A DNA stretch of 64,000 nt, taken from positions 1 through 64,000 of the forward strand of contig JANQMH010000036.1 in the NCBI GenBank assembly GCA_028280195.1, read 5' to 3'. A program made the position numbers and the translations under genes. How positions within the stretch are numbered: position 1 is the first letter of the stretch; the number at the start of each line of letters is the position of its first letter. Source of the DNA: Exilibacterium sp. Its GTDB lineage: Bacteria > Pseudomonadota > Gammaproteobacteria > Pseudomonadales > Cellvibrionaceae. Positions 63,626-64,000 of the stretch are shown here, piece after piece. The notes under the pieces are model-generated. The model was not told the origin of the DNA and did not search any database. It worked only from the letters and a program-made list of their open reading frames with translations.

Positions 63626-63676
63626 ACGGCCCGCTCCCAGTCGGACATGTTCTGATCTGTCGGCGGGCCGTTTTTT
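63626..63676 (+). terminator. Rho-independent terminator after the TonB receptor
   Basis: ACGGCCCGC at 63626-63634 pairs perfectly with GCGGGCCGT at 63663-63671, and a T-run continues to 63676. The 28-base loop is long. It lies 200 bases after the receptor stop and ahead of the molybdoenzyme gene, separating their transcription. Confidence 0.75.
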
Positions 63677-63826
63677 CCCGCTGTTCCTCCATCTTTTTAT
63701 TTACTTTCGGCGCGGTCATCTGATACAAACAATTTATTAGGATTGGTTATATTTAAATAATTAAAAAGAATATGACGATCTTGCAGTTATTCACCGGCGG
63801 TTTTGATTTCACTGATCGATAGAGAG

Positions 63827-64000
63827 ATGCCTGACGATACAGCGCCACTGCCGCAGTTTGAAGACCACGATCAGCAGCGGATCGAATACACCACCTGTTA
63901 TATGTGTGCCTGCCGCTGTGGTATCAAAGTGACGCTGGAAAACGAGCAGGTGCGCTTTATTCAGGGCAACCCCAATCACCCGATCAATAAAGGTGTGCTC
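63827..64000 (+). CDS. soeA: Molybdopterin oxidoreductase, N-terminus only; SoeA-like
   Basis: Only the first 58 codons are in the window. ATG 63827 follows AGAGAG. Residues 20-37 read IEYTTCYMCACRCGIKVT, the N-terminal [4Fe-4S] cysteine motif of the complex iron-sulfur molybdoenzyme family; no twin-arginine signal precedes it, so the protein would be cytoplasmic. RFIQGNPNHPINKGVL then leads into the molybdopterin domain. Cytoplasmic enzymes with this motif include the sulfite dehydrogenase SoeA, which would oxidise the sulfite that SuyAB releases. The family call is sound; SoeA is inferred from context and the motif. Confidence 0.65.
   Translation, partial: MPDDTAPLPQFEDHDQQRIEYTTCYMCACRCGIKVTLENEQVRFIQGNPNHPINKGVL

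Larger units (their letters stand above)
63427..63826. other. Intergenic region before the molybdoenzyme gene
   Basis: No gene is visible in these 400 bases. They hold the imperfect palindrome near 63529, the terminator hairpin at 63626-63676, and an AT-rich stretch (63690-63780) likely to be the promoter of the last gene. A GC-rich hairpin at 63454-63478 lacks a T-run. Confidence 0.55.

Overview
The window looks like a piece of a GC-rich chromosome from a free-living, probably marine, gammaproteobacterium. The signs are a gammaproteobacterial paa gene order, a glrK-qseG-glrR operon, dusC, a sodium-pump type oadGAB set, two large TonB-dependent receptors, a TRAP transporter, and glpD/glpR with a GlpR operator that fits the E. 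coli consensus. Closer placement (for example a Cellvibrionales-like lineage) is a guess. I see no rRNA, tRNA, CRISPR array, prophage or complete insertion sequence.

Layout. (1) 1-6.7 kb: aerobic phenylacetate catabolism, paaG-paaI-paaJ then paaABCDE. (2) 6.7-11.2 kb: a four-domain redoxin/cytochrome c/copper-monooxygenase-like/EF-hand protein and small accessory genes (VOC, two GNAT, EF-hand). (3) 11.6-15 kb: the GlrK/QseG/GlrR sigma-54 two-component operon. (4) 15-20.6 kb: peroxiredoxin-like lipoprotein, topoisomerase III, an alpha/beta-hydrolase lacking its nucleophile serine, a lone type IV pilin and a DUF4124 protein. (5) 20.8-34.9 kb: a catabolic island under an FCD-type GntR regulator, with amidase, two MmgE/PrpD proteins, hydantoinase/oxoprolinase HyuA and HyuB, a YrdC-domain protein, a TonB receptor, an MFS transporter and a glyoxalase-like protein. 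(6) 35-42.1 kb: two structured repeat elements, gamma-glutamyltransferase, dusC and the oxaloacetate decarboxylase pump oadGAB. (7) 42.1-45.7 kb: an Rpn/YhgA-like nuclease and glpR-glpD. (8) 45.9-64 kb: an organosulfonate region. A leftward operon suyA-suyB-comC-slcC (sulfolactate to pyruvate plus sulfite) is divergent from a GntR/UTRA regulator. That is followed by a rightward operon of PfkB kinase, LacD-type aldolase, fucose-isomerase-family isomerase, GH31 glycosidase and TRAP transporter, then a LysE exporter, a TonB receptor, and the first 58 codons of a molybdopterin oxidoreductase resembling the sulfite dehydrogenase subunit SoeA.

Region 8 reads as a route from an outside sulfosugar, most likely sulfoquinovose glycosides, through an isomerase/kinase/aldolase pathway to sulfolactaldehyde, sulfolactate, pyruvate and sulfite, with sulfite oxidation probably beginning at the right edge. 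The palindrome CTTATATAAG occurs exactly three times at its promoter regions, which ties the sulfosugar and sulfolactate halves into one probable regulon. The sulfolactaldehyde dehydrogenase is not in the window.

A second theme is structural. At least eleven intergenic regions carry 2-7 tandem copies of a 9-23 bp unit directly in front of, or overlapping, a start codon. The unit differs at each place, so this looks like a recurring local-duplication process at translation starts rather than one mobile repeat.
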